42,420 bases of DNA from DATEBA01 sp035288045 (GCA_035288045.1 DATEBA010000073.1:1-42420), one strand, 5' to 3'. Positions 23,841 to 32,459 are shown, numbered from the stretch's first letter. A program made the numbers and translations. Notes: generated by a model not told the origin, from the sequence alone.

Positions 23841-25238
23841 TCAGTGATCGGTTCGAAGGGCGCGGATCGGCGCCTCCAGCGGCGCCTCGTTGCCTAGCGC
23901 CAGGCGCGTTAGGTACCCGACCTCCCGGCCGAGGTGGAGCCCCTGTTCTGCCAGCGCCGCCTCCAGCCCGCCCCCGCGCAGCGACTCACGGAGTTCCGCC
24001 TCGTGCGAGAATGGCTCGTCGGTGATGAACAGCAGGTTCGCCCGAGCCGCGTAAAGGGTGACGGTCTCCGGCGGGAAGCCGAGCGCCGCGGCGAGGGCGC
24101 CCGCGAGCGGCGGCGACGCGGCTAAGGCTCCCACCTCGCGCCCGTGGACCACGGCGGCTCGCCAGAGCCACCCGCTCTCGTCGGCCACCGCGAGCGCCTC
24201 CCTGTTCGCCGTCTCCCACCATGCGCGCTGTCGTCTTCCGCCGTCGTAGCCCGCCGCCTCCCATTCGGTTCGGCGTGGGCGCCGCGACGCGTGCGAGCAC
24301 CCCAGCTGGTAGATCGCACAGAAGGCCTCGTTGACTGGCTCGAGCGCAAGCTCGTCGACCGACTCGATCTCCGCACTACGACGGAGCACGACTCCCACGC
24401 GACGCTCCTCCCGGCAAGTACACGGCGTCGAGAACGCCGCCACGGCCGCCGATCGGAGCCGCGCGCTCCAGTCCTCTGGAAGGTCTCCCCCGTCGAGGTA
24501 GGAGGCGGCGAGTGAATCGACGACGATGCCGGTCGCCGTTCGGTACACCGGCCAGGCGTCCGCGAACCGGACCTCCTCCGCGGCAATCGTCGATGCGGCG
24601 CGGTCACGGAGGGAGGCCAGCCGCCCGAGGCGGAGGCCGGCGTCCTGAACCGCGGCCGCCAGCATCTGCTCGGGGAAGAAGCCTCGCATGAGTCCCATGA
24701 AGGAGTAGATCACCGCGTCGATGCCGGCTCGCACGTCGCCGGTCGAGATCGAGAGCAGGCCCGCCGAGTCGTCGTAGGCGACCGAGTGCTCGGGCACGAC
24801 CTCGGCGGCGAAGCGTGCGGCCGTGTCGGGATCGTAGAAGGCGGCGGCTCGAAGCTCTCCGTCGTCCAGCGCGGCGGCCGAGGGGAACCACCCGCGATAG
24901 AAGGTCCAGCGGTCGCCGGGTCCGTCGGCGCGATGGATGGGCGCCGGATACGACGTTCCCCTCTTGCTGGCTTCCGCTTGGCCGGCCGCCGTGAGCTCGG
25001 CGTCCGAGACGTCCGCGGGCGCGCAGGCGAGGAGGGTGGACGGGCTCGCCCACGTGGCGCAGATCGAACCCTCGGCGAGGGCGCGTTCGGCAACGGCGGC
25101 CCACATCGCCGGAAGCGACGCATCGAGCTCGGGGCTCGCCCGTTTGCCGGCGAGCGACCGGAGCGAACCGTCGACATCGAGCGTTGCCGGCGAGACGGGG
25201 AGATCGGACGCGAGCTCCGCCCAATCTGGTTCGTCCAG
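23841..25238 (-). CDS. Protein of unknown function, probably initiated at CTG
   Basis: A soluble protein of 465 residues, rich in Ala, Glu and Arg, that I do not recognise. A central segment has a cluster of cysteines (STPCTCREER) and a later AIYQLGCSHASRR. The middle part (about 165-185) is mildly hydrophobic. The frame is open back to a TGA near 25245. An ideal Shine-Dalgarno (aggaggtga on the minus strand, about 25245-25253) is followed by a CTG at 25238, giving MDEPDWAEL. The first ATG in frame is only at 25106 and has no ribosome binding site. The 44 codons between keep the same composition, so CTG is the likely start. It is convergent with the mau-like cluster, ending 4 bp from it. Confidence 0.65.
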   Translation of the reverse strand: MDEPDWAELASDLPVSPATLDVDGSLRSLAGKRASPELDASLPAMWAAVAERALAEGSICATWASPSTLLACAPADVSDAELTAAGQAEASKRGTSYPAPIHRADGPGDRWTFYRGWFPSAAALDDGELRAAAFYDPDTAARFAAEVVPEHSVAYDDSAGLLSISTGDVRAGIDAVIYSFMGLMRGFFPEQMLAAAVQDAGLRLGRLASLRDRAASTIAAEEVRFADAWPVYRTATGIVVDSLAASYLDGGDLPEDWSARLRSAAVAAFSTPCTCREERRVGVVLRRSAEIESVDELALEPVNEAFCAIYQLGCSHASRRPRRTEWEAAGYDGGRRQRAWWETANREALAVADESGWLWRAAVVHGREVGALAASPPLAGALAAALGFPPETVTLYAARANLLFITDEPFSHEAELRESLRGGGLEAALAEQGLHLGREVGYLTRLALGNEAPLEAPIRALRTDH

Positions 25239-25459
25239 ACGCGGTCACCTCCTCGGCTCGCCGCGTGGGAGGCGGGCACCGTCCCATCTGACCACGGTAC
25301 GGTCAAGGCGGTTCCGGCGCGAGCTCGGGGAGGTCGGCTGCGGTGCAAAACTGGGTGACGAGGAGAACGAGCACGACCCCCCAAGCGCCGACTCCATGCT
25401 CACGCGTCCTGGGGCGGTTCCAGCGTCGTGGTCGTTCCCGGGTCCATGATTGCCCCTGC

Positions 25460-25465
25460 TAGAAT
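25460..25465 (+). promoter_or_regulatory. -10 element (TAGAAT) for a leaderless transcript
   Basis: tgcTAGAAT matches an extended -10 well. It ends eight bases before the GTG at 25474, so the expected transcription start coincides with the start codon. No strong -35 is visible. Confidence 0.5.
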
Positions 25466-25473
25466 CGGCCGCC

Positions 25474-26148
25474 GTGAAGAGGCCGGTCCTTTGTTGCCTT
25501 GAGATCCTGGCGTTCGGCGTAGCGCTCGTCGTCGGAGGCGCGACCGCGGTGTTCGCGCAGCTCCCCATCGATCCAACCGCGACGCCGGTCAAGAACACAG
25601 GTGGCTGGGTCTACAACATGGCCCAGCTGATGACTGTCCTGGGGGTTCTGTTCCTCGTGCTGATCGTCCTCGGCTACATGCGGTTCGCGCCTAGGTTCCA
25701 GCGCGACGAAAGCTTGCGGACGGTGCGGGCCGAGCCGATCAAGCCCGGACGGGAGCCGCCTCGTCGCGCCGTTGACGTGAGTCAGGCGATGCCGGTGGTG
25801 GTCGCGCCCCCCGTGGTGCCAGCGGCCGCGCCCGCCGCTCCCGCGCCGGCCGTTCCTGCACCGGTCGCCAAGCCTCCTGCACCAGCGCTGGCACCGGTCG
25901 CCGAGCCTCCCACACCAGCGGCTCCAGTCCCCGAGCCCGCCGCGGCTCCAGTCCCCGCCGCCCCGGCTCCCACTCCTTCGCACGCCGCCGCGCCGGCGCC
26001 GGGGGAGCACAAGGAGGTCTCCCTCGATCAGGAGACCTTCGACAGGGTTCTTGCCGAACTACTCGAGAAGGGAACCGATCGCCGCGTCGCGGAGGGCCAG
26101 GCCAGGCGTGCCGCGATGATCGCCGCCAGGAAGAAGGCCGGGGGCTAG
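25474..26148 (+). CDS. Membrane-anchored protein with Pro/Ala-rich linker, unknown function
   Basis: A 224-residue protein. Residues about 6-28 form a signal-like hydrophobic segment ending in VFAQ; residues about 50-65 form a membrane helix. A long low-complexity linker of alanine, proline and valine (about 105-180) follows, then a charged helical C-terminus (ETFDRVLAELLEKGTDRRVAEGQARRAAM). The layout suggests an extracytoplasmic N-terminus, one anchor and a cytoplasmic tail held at a distance. The GTG at 25474 is chosen over a TTG at 25450 because the TAGAAT -10 element lies between them. It is followed after 11 bp by the metalloprotease gene, so it may be the first gene of that unit. Confidence 0.75.
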   Translation: MKRPVLCCLEILAFGVALVVGGATAVFAQLPIDPTATPVKNTGGWVYNMAQLMTVLGVLFLVLIVLGYMRFAPRFQRDESLRTVRAEPIKPGREPPRRAVDVSQAMPVVVAPPVVPAAAPAAPAPAVPAPVAKPPAPALAPVAEPPTPAAPVPEPAAAPVPAAPAPTPSHAAAPAPGEHKEVSLDQETFDRVLAELLEKGTDRRVAEGQARRAAMIAARKKAGG

Positions 26149-26159
26149 GGCCCAGCGCC

Positions 26160-27230
26160 ATGGAAACCGCCGTCGATTGGTCGATGGGCGCGCAGGCTAC
26201 CCGCCTGGCCGATTGGACCGTCGCCGCGCAGATCGGCCGACGAGCCGCCGGTCCCGGCGTCCCCGTTGCGCCCGTGGCGCGGGCGAAGATGCGCGAGGAC
26301 TTCGCCGAGCTCGTGCCCGACAGCGAGGAGCTGATCGCGGGCTTCACCGGTCTTCGCTCCGACGGCTTCCGTGCGCGCCCGTGGGTGATGTCTCGCGGGG
26401 ACTGGATCGACGCGAACCTCCGGGGACTCCAGAGGATGCTTGAGCCGCTGGCGGCGCGCATCCTGGCCGGGCGCGACGACCGTCCGGAGTTCCGCCGCAA
26501 GGCACTCGGCCTGCAGATCGGGGTGCTCCTCGGCTACGTGTCGAAGAAGGTCCTCGGCCAGTACGACGTGTTTCTTCCGCCGGACGACGACGGGTTGCTT
26601 TACTTCGTAGGGCCCAACGTCGCCGAGGCCGAGCGCCGGTTCCGGCTCCAGGAGCGCGACTTCCGGCTGTGGCTCGCGCTCCACGAGGTGACGCACCGGA
26701 TACAGTTCGGCTCGGCCTCGTGGCTGAGGCGCTACCTCGCCGATCAGATCGCGCGCTACTTGAACACGATCGCGCTCGACGGCCGCGAGATGCTCAGGCA
26801 GCTCTCCCGCGCGGTCAAGCAGATCCGTGGTGGGGCAGACTGGAAGGGTCCTAACGCTCTCCTCCTGTTGATGACACCCGAACAGCGGGAGCTCTTCCAC
26901 CGGATGCAGGCGGTGATGTCGCTCCTCGAGGGTCACGCGAGCTTCGTCATGAACCGGGTTGCCGACGGCCACGTCCGCGACCTGTCGCTGATGCGCCAAG
27001 CCCTGAAGGAGCGCCGGCGATCCGGCGGCGTGGAGCGCGTGTTCCAGCGAGCGATCGGGTTCGAGTCGAAGGTCCGCCAGTACGACGCCGGCGAGCGGTT
27101 CGTCGCGGAAGTCGTCGAGCGCGCGGGGATGAATGGTCTGAACCTGGTCTGGAGAGGTGCGCCGAACCTCCCGACGCCGGCGGAGATCGCCGCCCCCGAG
27201 CGCTGGCTCGAGCGGGTCGCCCCGGGCTGA
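26160..27230 (+). CDS. DUF2342 zinc-dependent metalloprotease-like protein
   Basis: A 356-residue protein of the actinobacterial family annotated as zinc-dependent metalloprotease (DUF2342, sometimes called F420-biosynthesis associated). It has the zinc-binding motif HEVTH (175-179) in a helix (LWLALHEVTHRIQF) and a later glutamate-containing SLLEGHASFVM that could supply the third ligand. The start VDWSMGAQATRLADW is typical of the family. In actinobacteria the gene sits beside tilS, as here: the tilS ATG follows its stop by three bases. A peptidase activity is inferred from the motif; no substrate is known to me. Confidence 0.9.
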   Translation: METAVDWSMGAQATRLADWTVAAQIGRRAAGPGVPVAPVARAKMREDFAELVPDSEELIAGFTGLRSDGFRARPWVMSRGDWIDANLRGLQRMLEPLAARILAGRDDRPEFRRKALGLQIGVLLGYVSKKVLGQYDVFLPPDDDGLLYFVGPNVAEAERRFRLQERDFRLWLALHEVTHRIQFGSASWLRRYLADQIARYLNTIALDGREMLRQLSRAVKQIRGGADWKGPNALLLLMTPEQRELFHRMQAVMSLLEGHASFVMNRVADGHVRDLSLMRQALKERRRSGGVERVFQRAIGFESKVRQYDAGERFVAEVVERAGMNGLNLVWRGAPNLPTPAEIAAPERWLERVAPG

Positions 27231-27233
27231 GCG

Positions 27234-28262
27234 ATGCGGCGCCCACCCGCCGTCGCTCGGGTGCTCGAGAAGGTGACGGCGACCGCCCGCGAACACGACA
27301 TGCTGCGAGCGGGGGACAACGTCCTCGCGGCGTGCTCCGGCGGGCCGGACTCCGTTTGCCTGCTGTACTCGCTCTGCTTCCTGCGGCGGCTGTTCAAGGT
27401 GAGACTCGCGGTCTTCCACTTCGATCACCGGCTGCGGGGGGACTCGGCGATGGACGCCGAGTACGTGAGGCGCCTCGCGGAGCGCCTGAGGATCCCGTTT
27501 CACCTGGGCGTCGCCGGGTCGAAGCCCAGGAAGGGGGAGTCCGTTGAGGCCTGGGCGAGCGTCGCGCGGGCAAGAGCCGCGAACGAGGTCCGGAAGGAGA
27601 TCGACGCGGGCGTGATCGCGGAGGGCCACACCCTCGACGACCAGGCCGAGACGGTCCTTCTCAACCTCCTCCGCGGCGGTGGCCTCGACGCGATCACGGG
27701 GATCTGGCCGTCGATCGGCGACCGCCCCTACCTGCGAACGGTTCAGCCCCTCATCGACGTCGAGCGGGAGGAGGTCGAGGCCTTCTGCAGAGCCCTCCAC
27801 CTCCGCCCGAGGCGCGACCCGACGAACCTCGAGACGAGGTACATGCGGAACGCGCTTCGCCTGAAGGGCATCCCCGAACTCGAGCGGGCGACGGGGCGCG
27901 CGATCAAGCGGCCCATCGCGCGCTCGGCGGATCTGCTGCGCGCCGACCGGGAGGAGCTCTTCCTGCAGGCCGCGCACGCGAGGGACGAGATCGTCCACGG
28001 TCGGTGGTCCTGGCGGGACATGACGTTCGACGCGGGCGCGCTCAGGTCCTTGCCGCGTCCGATCGCCTCTCGGGCCCTCCGCTTTGCCATCTACCAAGTT
28101 GCGGCCGACGAGTGGACCGCGCCCTGGACCAAGGACGCGATCGACGCGGTCTTGGACCTAGCCGCCGGTCGTTCTGGCAGACGGCGCGACCTGCCGAACG
28201 GTTTGAAGGCCGTGAGGGAGAAGGGGTATGTTCACCTGACCCGACCTTCCCCCGGGGATTGA
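27234..28262 (+). CDS. tilS: tRNA(Ile)-lysidine synthetase
   Basis: A 342-residue PP-loop ATPase. The signature SGGPDS (35-40) is present, followed by FHFDHRLRGDSAMDAEYV, the GHTLDDQAETVLLNLLRG motif and the RRDPTNLETRYMRNALR segment typical of TilS. The enzyme attaches lysine to C34 of the minor tRNA-Ile so that it reads AUA and not AUG. The length matches short bacterial forms; a brief C-terminal region follows the catalytic domain, and the large second C-terminal domain of E. coli TilS seems reduced. ATG 27234 follows the metalloprotease stop by three bases. The tilS-hpt-ftsH order is widespread in Gram-positive bacteria. Confidence 0.95.
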   Translation: MRRPPAVARVLEKVTATAREHDMLRAGDNVLAACSGGPDSVCLLYSLCFLRRLFKVRLAVFHFDHRLRGDSAMDAEYVRRLAERLRIPFHLGVAGSKPRKGESVEAWASVARARAANEVRKEIDAGVIAEGHTLDDQAETVLLNLLRGGGLDAITGIWPSIGDRPYLRTVQPLIDVEREEVEAFCRALHLRPRRDPTNLETRYMRNALRLKGIPELERATGRAIKRPIARSADLLRADREELFLQAAHARDEIVHGRWSWRDMTFDAGALRSLPRPIASRALRFAIYQVAADEWTAPWTKDAIDAVLDLAAGRSGRRRDLPNGLKAVREKGYVHLTRPSPGD

Positions 28263-28272
28263 GGGGGGAGAG

Positions 28273-28890
28273 ATGGAGGTCCGAGTAACTCCTGCCGGCC
28301 GGTCGTCGTCGTCGTCCACGCCGCCTAGACTTGCCGCTCACGTGGAGGAGTTCGAGTCCGACATCGACCGTATCCTGATCTCCGGGGAGGAGATCCAGTC
28401 CACCGTCCGTCGCCTCGGCGAGGAGATCACCCGCGACTACGACGGGCGGAGCCTCCTCCTGATCGGCGTGCTGAAGGGCGCGTTCGTGATGATGGCCGAC
28501 CTCTCGCGCCGCGTCCGCCTGCCGCTCGAGTTCGACTTCATGGCGGTGTCGTCCTACGGCGCTGCGACGCGCACGTCCGGCGTCGTGCGGATCCTGAAGG
28601 ATCTCGACCACGATATCGAGGGTCAGGACGTTCTCCTCGTAGAGGACATCATCGACTCGGGCCTCACGCTCAACTACCTGCTGAAGAACCTCCGGAGCCG
28701 GCGGCCGGCGAGCCTCGAGGTCTGCGCGCTCCTTCAGAAGGAGGGGATCCAGCAGGTCCCGCTCGATGTGCGGTACCGCGGGTTCATGATCTCGCCGGAG
28801 TTCGTGGTTGGCTACGGTCTGGATTTCGCCGAACGGTTCAGGAACCTTCCGTACATAGCGACCCTGAAGCCCGAGACGTACGAGGCGTGA
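28273..28890 (+). CDS. hpt: Hypoxanthine phosphoribosyltransferase
   Basis: A 205-residue type I phosphoribosyltransferase for purine salvage (hypoxanthine or guanine plus PRPP to IMP or GMP). The PRPP-binding loop VLLVEDIIDSGLT (120-132) is intact, as are LKGAFVMMADL near residue 67 and the purine-binding PEFVVGYGLDFAERFRNLPY at the C-terminus. The first 22 or so residues (serine-rich) extend beyond the usual enzyme; a strong ggggggagag Shine-Dalgarno directly before the ATG at 28273 supports this start. It lies 10 bp after tilS. Confidence 0.96.
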   Translation: MEVRVTPAGRSSSSSTPPRLAAHVEEFESDIDRILISGEEIQSTVRRLGEEITRDYDGRSLLLIGVLKGAFVMMADLSRRVRLPLEFDFMAVSSYGAATRTSGVVRILKDLDHDIEGQDVLLVEDIIDSGLTLNYLLKNLRSRRPASLEVCALLQKEGIQQVPLDVRYRGFMISPEFVVGYGLDFAERFRNLPYIATLKPETYEA

Positions 28891-28927
28891 GCGGGAACGC
28901 CTCCTCCGAGGGCGGCGTCCAAGCGGC

Positions 28928-29293
28928 ATGAAGCGCGCCCTTCTTCCTGTTTCCCTGGTGCTGCTCGCGGCGTGTGCCCGTGGTCCCGGCGGCGCGACGG
29001 ACTCGGGCGTGACGGGCGTGGTCCTGGCCGGGCCGCAGTGCCCGGTGATGATCGAGGGCAGTCCCTGTCCGGACGTGCCGTGGGTCGGGACGGTGCGCGC
29101 GGTGAGCGCCGACGGAGAGGCGGAGGTCGCGACCGACGACCGGGGCCAGTTTCGGATGGGGCTCGAGCCCGGCGCCTACACGATGCAGGCGGTCACCGAC
29201 GGTGGCCCGCCCAGCGGGATCCCGCTCCAAGTCGTGGTTCCCGATGGCGAGTTCGTCGAGGTCACGCTAGAGGTCGACACAGGCATAAGGTAG
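28928..29293 (+). CDS. Small lipoprotein with carboxypeptidase-regulatory-like fold
   Basis: A 121-residue precursor with a lipobox (LLAAC, cysteine at residue 16), so it should be lipid-anchored outside the membrane. The mature part looks like a single beta-sandwich of the CarboxypepD_reg/Ig-like type: VTGVVLAGPQCPV, a TDDRGQFRMGLEPGAYTMQAV segment with the typical G-x-F...L-x-P-G-x-Y pattern, and VPDGEFVEVTLEVD. It also has a CPVMIEGSPCP cysteine pair that could form a disulfide. Function is unknown. It is placed between hpt and ftsH, 37 bp after hpt. Confidence 0.85.
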   Translation: MKRALLPVSLVLLAACARGPGGATDSGVTGVVLAGPQCPVMIEGSPCPDVPWVGTVRAVSADGEAEVATDDRGQFRMGLEPGAYTMQAVTDGGPPSGIPLQVVVPDGEFVEVTLEVDTGIR

Positions 29294-29310
29294 CGACGGT
29301 CCTCCCGTCG
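29294..29310 (+). terminator. Short hairpin between the lipoprotein gene and ftsH
   Basis: CGACGG and CCGTCG form a 6-bp perfect stem with a 5-nt loop, directly at the stop codon of the lipoprotein gene, followed by TCT only. A possible weak terminator that would separate the upstream unit from ftsH. Confidence 0.3.
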
Positions 29311-29326
29311 TCTCGGAGGGCTGTGC

Positions 29327-29332
29327 TACCAT
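29327..29332 (+). promoter_or_regulatory. Likely -10 element for ftsH
   Basis: TACCAT fits the TANNNT pattern and lies about 70 bp before the best ftsH start. It sits between a small hairpin and the ftsH Shine-Dalgarno. A GTG at 29323 in the ftsH frame would lie upstream of this promoter's start and is therefore unlikely to be used. Confidence 0.35.
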
Positions 29333-29403
29333 CGCGCGCGAGGGGTCGTGGTCGCCGCGGCCCTTCGGCGTCTCCCCAGGTCAGCAGGCGAAAGGAGCAC
29401 CCG

Positions 29404-31329
29404 ACGGCCCCCTCCGAGCCTCCCATCCGTAGGATCGCGCGCACGCCGACGCTGTACGTGCTCTTGCTGCTCGGCCTCGCGCTGGTGTTCCTGTCGATCT
29501 CCGGGCGCGGATCCGGTATCGAGCGGCTCAACCTCTCCGAATTCGAGGTTTTCGTGAAGGACGGCGAGGTGGCGACGGCGCAGTTCCTCGAGGGCGAGCA
29601 GAAGATCGTCGGACAGCTCGACAACCGCGAGCGTTACGAGGTCGAGTACCTGACGGAGTACGGCGACGACCTCGCCTTGCAGCTCCGGCGCTCGGGCGCC
29701 GAGGTATCGGCCGACCCCCAGAAGGGGAACGCCGTGGTCTCTACCCTGATCCAGGTGATCCTGCCCGTCGTGCTGATCGCCGGCGTGCTTATCTGGATCA
29801 TGAACCGCTCGCAGGGCGCCGGCGGACGGGTGATGCAGTTCGGCAAGGCCCGAGCCAAGCAGGTCACCAAGGACCAACCCAAGACGACGTTCGGGGACGT
29901 CGCCGGGGTCGACGAGGCGATCGAGGAGCTCGGTGAGGTCAAGGACTACCTCCAGAACCCCGCGAAGTTCCAGGCCATGGGGGCGAAGATTCCCCGGGGC
30001 GTGCTGCTCTACGGGCCACCGGGAGCCGGAAAGACCCTGCTCGCCCGGGCGGTAGCCGGCGAGGCGGGGGTGCCGTTCTTCTCGATCAGCGGCTCGGACT
30101 TCGTGGAGATGTTCGTCGGCGTGGGCGCGGCTCGCGTCCGGGACCTCTTCGAGCAGGCGAAGGCGAGCGCCCCGGCGATCGTGTTCATCGACGAGATCGA
30201 CGCCGTCGGGCGTCACCGGGGCGCGGGGCTCGGCGGAGGTCACGACGAGCGCGAGCAGACGCTGAACCAGCTGCTCGTCGAGATGGACGGCTTCGACCAG
30301 CGCACCGCGGTCATCCTGATGGCCGCCACGAACCGCCCGGATATCCTCGATCCGGCGCTGCTTCGTCCCGGCCGGTTCGACCGGCACGTAGTGGTGGACC
30401 GCCCAGACCTCGAGGGCCGCAAGGGCATCCTGAACGTCCACGCACACGGCAAGCCTTTCGCGCCCGAGGTGAACCTGGACACGATCGCCAAGCGCACGCC
30501 CGGCTTCACCGGCGCCGACCTCGCGAACGTGATCAACGAGGCGGCGCTGCTCGCGGCGCGGCGCTCCAAGCAGGCGATCGGCATGTCGGAGATAGAGGAG
30601 GCGATTGACCGCGTGATGGCCGGTCCGGAGCGGAAGTCGCGCGTGATGGACGAGCGCGAGAAGCGGATGATCGCCTACCACGAGGCAGGCCACGCGCTCG
30701 TGGCGCACGTCCTCCCGAACACCGACCCGGTGCACAAGATCTCGGTGATCCCGCGCGGGCGGGCGCTCGGGTACACGCTCACCCTTCCCGAGCAGGACAA
30801 GTTCCTCGCGACCCGGGAGGAGCTGTTCGACGAGCTGTCGATGCTCCTCGGAGGGCGGGTGGCCGAGGAGCTGGTCGTCGGCGACATAACCACCGGCGCG
30901 GCCAATGACATCGAGCGGGCGACCAAGGTCGCGCGCCAGATGGTGACGGAGTACGGCATGTCCGACCGGCTGGGGCCGCTCACGCTGGGACAGAAGCAGC
31001 ACGAGATCTTCCTAGGTCGCGACATCGCCACCACGCCGGACTACTCTGACCAGGTCGCGTTCGAGATCGACACCGAGGTCCGGCAGCTGATCGACGAGGC
31101 GCACGACATGGCCCTCGAGATCCTGAACGAGTACCGGAGCAAGCTGGACGAGATCGCGACCACGCTCATCGAGCGCGAGACGATCGAGAAGGATGACGTT
31201 GAGCGTCTCCTCGCCGAGGTCCCGAAGCGCCCACGGCGCGAGCAGGCCAACCGTGGCGGCGGGCTCGCGGTAGCCCGACGGAGCGTCCGCACGGACCAGC
31301 CGCCGCCCGGGCCGGGAACGATCCGCTGA
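29404..31329 (+). CDS. ftsH: ATP-dependent zinc metalloprotease FtsH (start apparently ACG)
   Basis: A membrane-bound AAA+ protease of about 641 residues that degrades membrane and regulatory proteins. Helix 1 lies near residues 18-37, an outside domain follows, and helix 2 near 115-135. The AAA part has Walker A GPPGAGKT (204-211), Walker B IVFIDEID, and the second region of homology with the LRPGRFDR arginines. The zinc site is HEAGH (426-430), with a later aspartate ligand in TTGAANDIERAT. No ATG, GTG or TTG lies at a sensible place: an aaaggag Shine-Dalgarno (29391-29397) is followed six bases later by ACG 29404, in frame and 14 residues before helix 1. Base 29405 may be a sequence variant of ATG. 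Its stop overlaps folE by one base. Confidence 0.93.
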   Translation, partial: TAPSEPPIRRIARTPTLYVLLLLGLALVFLSISGRGSGIERLNLSEFEVFVKDGEVATAQFLEGEQKIVGQLDNRERYEVEYLTEYGDDLALQLRRSGAEVSADPQKGNAVVSTLIQVILPVVLIAGVLIWIMNRSQGAGGRVMQFGKARAKQVTKDQPKTTFGDVAGVDEAIEELGEVKDYLQNPAKFQAMGAKIPRGVLLYGPPGAGKTLLARAVAGEAGVPFFSISGSDFVEMFVGVGAARVRDLFEQAKASAPAIVFIDEIDAVGRHRGAGLGGGHDEREQTLNQLLVEMDGFDQRTAVILMAATNRPDILDPALLRPGRFDRHVVVDRPDLEGRKGILNVHAHGKPFAPEVNLDTIAKRTPGFTGADLANVINEAALLAARRSKQAIGMSEIEEAIDRVMAGPERKSRVMDEREKRMIAYHEAGHALVAHVLPNTDPVHKISVIPRGRALGYTLTLPEQDKFLATREELFDELSMLLGGRVAEELVVGDITTGAANDIERATKVARQMVTEYGMSDRLGPLTLGQKQHEIFLGRDIATTPDYSDQVAFEIDTEVRQLIDEAHDMALEILNEYRSKLDEIATTLIERETIEKDDVERLLAEVPKRPRREQANRGGGLAVARRSVRTDQPPPGPGTIR

Positions 31330-31916
31330 TGCAGGAGGGCCCGGTCGGCTTCGACCAGGAAAAGGTGGAGGAAGGCGTCCGTCTCATCCTCGAGGGGATC
31401 GGCGAGGACGCCGGCCGCGGCGGACTGAAGGACACTCCGGCGCGCGTGGCCCGCATGTATAGGGAGATCTTCGCCGGCATCGGCGTCGACCCGCTCGAGA
31501 TCGTGACGGTCGTCGAAGGCGCCGACCACGACGAGATGATCATGGTGAAGGACATCCCGCTGACGAGCTTCTGCGAGCACCACCTCACGCCCTTCAATGG
31601 AAGGGCGCACGTCGCCTACATCCCGAACAAGCGTCAGGAGATCACCGGACTCTCGAAGATCGCGCGCCTCGTCGATGTCCTTTCGAAGAAGCCGCAGGTG
31701 CAGGAGCGCCTCACGACCGAGATAGCCGAAGCGCTCGACAAGGCGCTCGAGCCGCGTGGGGTCTTCGTGGTGATCGAGGCCGAGCATCTGTGTATGACGA
31801 TGCGCGGCGTTAAGAAGCCCGGCTCCCAGACCGTCACCTCCGCCGTCCGGGGCCTGTTCAGGAGCGACGCCCGGACCCGCCAGGAGGCCATGAACCTCAT
31901 CGGCAAGGGCTTCTGA
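31329..31916 (+). CDS. folE: GTP cyclohydrolase I
   Basis: A 195-residue enzyme that converts GTP to dihydroneopterin triphosphate, the first step of folate synthesis. The zinc ligands are C82 and H85 in SFCEHHLTPF and C155 in AEHLCMTMRGV. The family motifs HVAYIPNKRQEITGLSKIARLVD and the SQTVTSAVRGLF end are present. Its ATG shares one base with the ftsH stop, so the two are translationally coupled. The remaining folate genes (folP, folB, folK) follow after an inserted sigma-factor pair. Confidence 0.97.
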   Translation: MQEGPVGFDQEKVEEGVRLILEGIGEDAGRGGLKDTPARVARMYREIFAGIGVDPLEIVTVVEGADHDEMIMVKDIPLTSFCEHHLTPFNGRAHVAYIPNKRQEITGLSKIARLVDVLSKKPQVQERLTTEIAEALDKALEPRGVFVVIEAEHLCMTMRGVKKPGSQTVTSAVRGLFRSDARTRQEAMNLIGKGF

Positions 31917-31967
31917 CCGAATATCCCGCGGAACCTCGTTCACCGTTGGGCCGGTCCTTGCTCCTGT

Positions 31968-32459
31968 ATGGGCGAGGTGCAGGACGCGCCGGCGGACACG
32001 AGCCCGGAGCAGGCGATCGAGCGCTTGTACCGGCGGCTCGGTGGCCGCATGTGGCGGGCCGTGCTCGCGTTCGCCGGCGACCCAGAGGTGGCGAGCGACG
32101 CCGTGGCGGAGGCATTCGCGCAGGTGCTGAGACGTGGGACCGAGATCCGCGACCCCGAGCGGTGGCTCTGGCGGGCGGCGTTCCGGATCGCGGCGGGTGA
32201 GTTGAAGCGGCGAAAGCGGGAAGTGCCGATGGTCTCGGACGACTCCTACGAGATGCCCGAGGGCGATCGGGAGCTCGTTGCGGCGCTGTCGAGGCTCTCG
32301 GAGAAGCAGCGTGCGGCCGTTGTGCTACATCATGCGGCCGGTCATCCGCTCCGCGAGGTCGCGGCGATCATCGGCTCCACGCCTGGAGCGGTGAAGGTTC
32401 ATCTGATGCGCGGCCGCCGCCGGCTGCGCGAACTCTTGGAGGAGAACGAAGATGCGTGA
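31968..32459 (+). CDS. ECF-type RNA polymerase sigma factor
   Basis: A 163-residue sigma factor with only regions 2 and 4. Region 2 includes AGDPEVASDAVAEAFAQVLRR and DPERWLWRAAFRIAAGELKRRKR. Region 4 is ALSRLSEKQRAAVVLHHAAGHPLREVAAIIGSTPGAVKVHLMRGRRRLRELL, a clear sigma-70 helix-turn-helix. The gene overlaps the next by 8 bp; that protein has a cytoplasmic N-terminus and one membrane helix, a common layout for a membrane anti-sigma partner. No Shine-Dalgarno precedes ATG 31968. A GGAACC at 31930-31935 recalls an ECF -35 box, but a matching -10 is not convincing, so autoregulation is only a guess. Confidence 0.9.
   Translation: MGEVQDAPADTSPEQAIERLYRRLGGRMWRAVLAFAGDPEVASDAVAEAFAQVLRRGTEIRDPERWLWRAAFRIAAGELKRRKREVPMVSDDSYEMPEGDRELVAALSRLSEKQRAAVVLHHAAGHPLREVAAIIGSTPGAVKVHLMRGRRRLRELLEENEDA

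Noticed and set aside
31930..31955. GGAACC before the sigma-factor gene as an ECF autoregulatory promoter.
   Set aside because: The -35-like GGAACC is present but no acceptable -10 lies at 16-17 bp, so it is not listed as a promoter.
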